DNA from: Oceanihabitans gracilariae
GTDB taxonomy: Bacteria; Bacteroidota; Bacteroidia; Flavobacteriales; Flavobacteriaceae
Length of the DNA stretch: 64,000 bases
Direction: 5' to 3'
NCBI RefSeq assembly: GCF_042684485.1
Contig: NZ_JBHULM010000011.1
Span: 620,001 to 684,000, forward strand
In this document: piece by piece, positions 60,774-64,000 of the stretch
Layout: each line of letters begins with the position of its first letter
Numbering within the stretch: the first letter of the stretch is position 1
Notes under the pieces: model-generated
What the model was told of the DNA's origin: nothing
What the model saw: the letters and a program-made list of their open reading frames with translations, nothing else
Database searches by the model: none
Made by a program: the position numbers and the translations under genes

Positions 60774-61173
60774 TTATAAAAGCTTAGTACCTAAAAACAT
60801 ATACAAAAATAGCAGTTAAGACACAGATTAAAAGTTAGGTTCTTTTCTGCTATCTTTGTGTTATACCGAAAATTTGCACAGCTAAATTTACTACTTTTCA
60901 AACACAAAACTGTTGTGCTATAGTCACTCCACTAAGTTAAAATGCAATAATCTATAATGAACTTACCAAATTTTTTAAAGAAGGGAAAAACAAGAATTTC
61001 CTAAAATAGTGGTTCTATATTTAAGTTCTGAATTAAACAAAATACAATGGAGTAAATAGTTTGAATAAAGCCCTTTAAAAAGCTCTTCTGTGGTATGTGT
61101 GTTACTAAAAAAACAAATCTATTTTTACACAAAAAAGCAAATACCAAACAATAAAATAGCTTTTATAAATTAC
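60774..61173. other. Non-coding right flank of the accessory island
   Basis: A 400-base AT-rich stretch with no credible gene. It contains an orphan -7 element (60851-60858). A short frame near 60957 (MNLPNFLKKGKTRIS, then stop) may be gene debris. No terminator, tRNA, integrase or flanking repeat was found that would define an insertion boundary. Confidence 0.45.
60851..60858 (+). promoter_or_regulatory. Orphan -7 promoter element TATCTTTG
   Basis: An exact TAnnTTTG match on the + strand with no + strand gene downstream; the next gene points the other way. It is probably left from a gene lost in the rearrangement, or chance. Confidence 0.35.
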
Positions 61174-63003
61174 CTACTCACTTTCACTTTCGGCATTTTC
61201 ACCATTAGCAAATTTACGTTCTAACTCTGCTTGAAACTCTTCCATAACAGGACGCACTGTACTTTCTGGTAAGTCTGCTATTTTAATATACATTAAACCA
61301 TCTACAGCGTTATTAAATAAAGGATCTACATTAAAAGCTACTAGTCTAGCATTTTGCTTAATGTATTTTTTAAGCAACACAGGAAGACGTAATGCTCCTG
61401 GCTCTACCTCATCAATAATTTTATCAAACTTGTTTAAATCGGCTTCTGCTTCATCAAAAACAAAATCTTTATCTGCGTCTTTTAGTTTTACTTTAAACTC
61501 TTTTTTAGGATGCACATATTGCGCAATATAAGGATCATAGTAATTCGATTTCATAAACTCAATCATTAAAGATTTTGAGAAATTAGAAAACTGATTGCTA
61601 ATACTTACACCTCCTATTAAATATTTATGCTCAGGAAAACGCAAGGTGGTATGCACAATACCTTTCCAAAGTAAAAATAAAGGCATTGGTTTTTGCTGGT
61701 AACTTTTAATAATGAAGGCTCTTCCCATTTCTATAGACTGGCTCATCATTTTATGCAATTCTGGCTCAAACCTAAACAAGTCTTGTAGGTAAAAACCATC
61801 AATACCATATTCTGCAAATATTTTAGAACCTAGACCCATTCTATAGGCTCCTACTAATTTGTTGGTTACATTGTCCCAAAGAAACATGTGGTGGTAATAA
61901 TTATCAAAATCATCTAAATCAATAGCTTCATTAGTACCTTCACCAACTTCTCTAAAAGTTATTTCACGCAAACGACCAATTTCATGTAACATGTTAGGTA
62001 TTTTGTTTGCTGGAGCTAAAAAGACTTCATAATTTTTACTTTGTAACAGCCTTAAATCTTCCTTTCGTAAAGCATCAACCTCTTCTATTATAGACTCCAT
62101 ATTTACAGGAGTTACAATACGTTTAGGCGACTTTGTTTGTGTTTTTAAGGTGTTAGATAGGTTGTCTAATATTTTAGGTTTATCTTCAAAAGCATGAGAC
62201 AACATATAGGTTTTCTTTCTTAAAAACTCTGAAAAATTCTCAATAGTAGTATGCTCTTTTTGGTCTGCTACACTAATTGGTTTTCCTATTCTAACCTTAA
62301 TAACTCTACGTTTTTGCGTTAAAAGCTCTGAAGGTAATTTAGCGGTTCTAAAAGTATCGCTAATTTTAGAAAGCTTATAAAACAACTTAGAGTTTTTGGC
62401 ATGAAAATAAATAGGAACCACAGGAACTTCTGCTTTTTTAATAAGCTTAATTGCTGTTTCTTCCCAAGGTTTATCAACTACTAATTTACCATCTTTATAA
62501 GTAGAAACTTCTCCTGCAGGAAAAAGCCCTAAAGGATGTCCTTCACGCAAATGCATAATGGCATTTTTAAAACCTGCAACGCTAGATTTTACATCTTTTC
62601 TGTCTTCAAAAGGATTTACAGGCATGATGTAAGGCTTCATTGGCACAATACGATGAAGCAAGAAGTTTGCTATTATCTTAAAGTCTTTTCTTTGTTCTAG
62701 CATAAGCTTTAAAAGCAAAATACCATCAATACCACCAAGCGGATGGTTAGAAACAGTGATGTAAGCACCATCTTTTGGCAAACGTTTTAAATCTTCTTCT
62801 GGAATTTCAAATTTTATCTGGAATTCTTCTAAAATAGCTTCTAAAAAAGGTAAGTCTTTTAAGTTTTTATTGCGATTATAGATCTTATTTAAGGTAGAAA
62901 TTTTTAAAACTTTCATAAGTAACCAACCACAAAATGTACCTATAAAACCATACTTATCTACATGTATAGCCTTTGCTACTTCTTTTGCTGTTACTAGACT
63001 CAT
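61174..63003 (-). CDS. olsF: Bifunctional acyltransferase, OlsF-like (PlsC-type + hemolysin/GNAT-type)
   Basis: This is a 609-residue membrane-associated protein with two acyltransferase units. The N-terminal half (about residues 60-270) is a PlsC-like glycerophospholipid acyltransferase, with VSNHPLGGIDGILLLKLM at ~90 (the NHxxxxxD motif) and GLFPAGEVS (second motif). The C-terminal half (about 320-530) is a GNAT-type N-acyltransferase (REITFREVGEGTNEAIDLDD, NKLVGAYRMGLG). This order matches OlsF of Serratia and Flavobacterium johnsoniae, which makes ornithine lipids by N- then O-acylation; related enzymes make glycine lipids. The amino acid used here is not determined. It is preceded by a promoter just after the aspartate kinase gene. 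Confidence 0.8.
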   Translation of the reverse strand: MSLVTAKEVAKAIHVDKYGFIGTFCGWLLMKVLKISTLNKIYNRNKNLKDLPFLEAILEEFQIKFEIPEEDLKRLPKDGAYITVSNHPLGGIDGILLLKLMLEQRKDFKIIANFLLHRIVPMKPYIMPVNPFEDRKDVKSSVAGFKNAIMHLREGHPLGLFPAGEVSTYKDGKLVVDKPWEETAIKLIKKAEVPVVPIYFHAKNSKLFYKLSKISDTFRTAKLPSELLTQKRRVIKVRIGKPISVADQKEHTTIENFSEFLRKKTYMLSHAFEDKPKILDNLSNTLKTQTKSPKRIVTPVNMESIIEEVDALRKEDLRLLQSKNYEVFLAPANKIPNMLHEIGRLREITFREVGEGTNEAIDLDDFDNYYHHMFLWDNVTNKLVGAYRMGLGSKIFAEYGIDGFYLQDLFRFEPELHKMMSQSIEMGRAFIIKSYQQKPMPLFLLWKGIVHTTLRFPEHKYLIGGVSISNQFSNFSKSLMIEFMKSNYYDPYIAQYVHPKKEFKVKLKDADKDFVFDEAEADLNKFDKIIDEVEPGALRLPVLLKKYIKQNARLVAFNVDPLFNNAVDGLMYIKIADLPESTVRPVMEEFQAELERKFANGENAESESE

Positions 63004-63093
63004 AATTGTTTTTTTATGCTGATTTTTTTTCAGTAACTTTTTTAAAATTACATCAATTTATAAAGATACTGAATCAAGTTCATTACCTAATCG

Positions 63094-63101
63094 CAAATGT
63101 A
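63094..63101 (-). promoter_or_regulatory. -7 promoter element TACATTTG of the OlsF-like gene
   Basis: An exact TAnnTTTG match on the minus strand, 90 bases before the ATG and 8 bases past the end of the aspartate kinase gene, giving a leader of about 85 bases. Confidence 0.55.
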
Positions 63102-63109
63102 ATAAATGT

Positions 63110-64000
63110 TTACTTAGTAACAATCTGTGTTGTTGCTTGTGTTACTTGTTTTAATAGTACAAATTTATCTTTTTCTAATTGGCTAACAACTTGCTCATTA
63201 CTGTGCCTAACAGTATATAAAGACACGTTTTCATTGTAAACCACTCTAAATTTTGCCTTTAAATGCTGCAGTAATTTATCTAAATTATCATAATTATTTT
63301 CTATACAAACAGAAAAACTAATTGCCGAGTTTTGTATCACTCCTACTTTCATTTTATACAGGTGAAGCAAGCTAAATATTTCGCTAATATTTTCTTCTAC
63401 TATATAAGAAAAGTCTAAAGAAGAAAGCGAGATTAAAACCTGGTTTTTCTTTACAATAAAGCAAGGTATATTAGGCTCTAAATCTACACCTTTACTAACA
63501 ACAGTACCTGCTGCTTCTGGGTTTAAAAAAGATTTAACGTATAAGGGAATTTCCTTTTTTTGTAAAGGTTGTAATGTTTTTGGGTGTATTACAGAAGCGC
63601 CATAAAACGCTAATTCTATTGCTTCTCTATAAGATATTTTGTTTAGCAATTGTGCGTTTTCAAAATAACGAGGATCGGCATTTAAAACTCCAGGAACATC
63701 TTTCCAGATGGTTACACTTTCTGCATTTAAACAATAAGCAAAAATAGCAGCTGTGTAATCGCTTCCTTCTCTTCCTAAAGTGGTCGTAAAATTATTAGCA
63801 TCACTACCTATAAATCCTTGAGTTATGTGTAAAGTATTGGCATTAAAATTAGCACTAATCTGGTTTTTGGTAGTTTCCCAATCTACATTTGCTCTTCGGT
63901 AATAGTTATCTGTTTTAATAAACTCTCTTACATCTAGCCACGTATTTGTAATTCCTTCTTGATTAAAATAAGCACTAATAATGGTTGTAGAAACTAATTC
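63110..64000 (-). CDS. lysC: Aspartate kinase, C-terminal part (5' end outside window)
   Basis: This is 296 residues of a monofunctional aspartokinase, which makes aspartyl phosphate for lysine, threonine, methionine and (via dihydrodipicolinate) cell-wall diaminopimelate. The frame is open to the window edge. The kinase core shows FTTTLGREGSDYTAAIFAYCL and IWKDVPGVLNADPRYFENAQLLN. It is followed by SYREAIELAFYGASVIHPKTLQPL and the C-terminal ACT-type regulatory region (from VLISLSSLDFSYIV on). A methionine at 63649 is internal. The C-terminal end is unusual in being short and Gln/Thr-rich (KQVTQATTQIVTK). Feedback-inhibiting ligand cannot be predicted. Confidence 0.95.
   Translation of the reverse strand, partial: ELVSTTIISAYFNQEGITNTWLDVREFIKTDNYYRRANVDWETTKNQISANFNANTLHITQGFIGSDANNFTTTLGREGSDYTAAIFAYCLNAESVTIWKDVPGVLNADPRYFENAQLLNKISYREAIELAFYGASVIHPKTLQPLQKKEIPLYVKSFLNPEAAGTVVSKGVDLEPNIPCFIVKKNQVLISLSSLDFSYIVEENISEIFSLLHLYKMKVGVIQNSAISFSVCIENNYDNLDKLLQHLKAKFRVVYNENVSLYTVRHSNEQVVSQLEKDKFVLLKQVTQATTQIVTK

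Noticed and set aside
52556..61173. Genomic island bounded by attachment-site direct repeats
   Set aside because: I looked for a tRNA, integrase or matching direct repeats at the two ends and found none; transfer is supported only by content and codon use.
1..64000. CRISPR arrays, insertion sequences, rRNA genes or prophage
   Set aside because: No regularly spaced repeats, transposase or phage-type genes, or rRNA sequence blocks were seen anywhere in the window.

Overview
This AT-rich window comes from the chromosome of a marine-type member of the Flavobacteriaceae (Bacteroidota). The evidence is: two large secreted proteins with C-terminal type IX secretion (T9SS) sorting domains; a SusC-type TonB receptor with a carboxypeptidase-regulatory N-terminus; bacteroidotal -7 promoter motifs (TAnnTTTG) with no clear Shine-Dalgarno sequences; a ribonucleotide reductase whose ATP-cone sits on NrdB; and flavobacterial families such as DUF3109, DUF4286 and an OlsF-like double acyltransferase. 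I see no rRNA, CRISPR array, transposase, integrase or prophage. One tRNA (Leu, CAA anticodon) is present.

Layout. 0-10.4 kb: end of aspS, a CLC chloride transporter, a small membrane protein, an intergenic repeat, tadA, dxs, a tiny convergent membrane-protein gene, a very large T9SS beta-propeller/PA-domain lipoprotein and dgt. 10.4-19 kb: a phosphate-acquisition block (TonB receptor + beta-helix lipoprotein, a MORN-like secreted protein, a phosphate-type porin and a PiT transporter fused to a PhoU-like domain). Three promoters here carry 11-bp-periodic TAAC repeats resembling Pho boxes. 19-26.3 kb: nrdB-nrdA, a 740-bp non-coding stretch, and a LytTR regulator / TPR-histidine kinase pair preceded by a 21-bp-spaced direct repeat. 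26.3-34.2 kb: MarC, an FAD protein, CtpA protease, dCMP deaminase, HupE-like protein, lipoproteins and small genes. 34.3-52.6 kb: mostly housekeeping (tRNA-Leu, prs, rplY, pth, ribF, serS, rsmA, mgtE, serA-like) with a secreted metalloprotease and a vitamin-K-carboxylase-like membrane protein. 52.6-60.8 kb: an accessory island, all on the + strand, opened by an AraC regulator and holding SnoaL/NTF2-like, nitroreductase, double ABM, MBL-like, quinone-reductase, SMP-30-like and SDR genes; it ends in a truncated second nitroreductase. 61-64 kb: an OlsF-like bifunctional acyltransferase and the C-terminal part of aspartate kinase.

How genes work together. The porin, TonB receptor/lipoprotein pair and PiT-PhoU transporter look like an outer-to-inner-membrane phosphate uptake route under one PhoB-type regulator encoded elsewhere. 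An orphan terminator between the MORN gene and the porin, downstream of another such repeat array, suggests a phosphate-linked small RNA. The AraC island looks like a small-molecule modification or detoxification pathway assembled by transfer. Its right end has clearly been rearranged.

Limits: all calls come from reading the sequence and remembered family features; no alignment or structure software was run. Several gene starts were moved downstream because the longest reading frame began inside a terminator or promoter.
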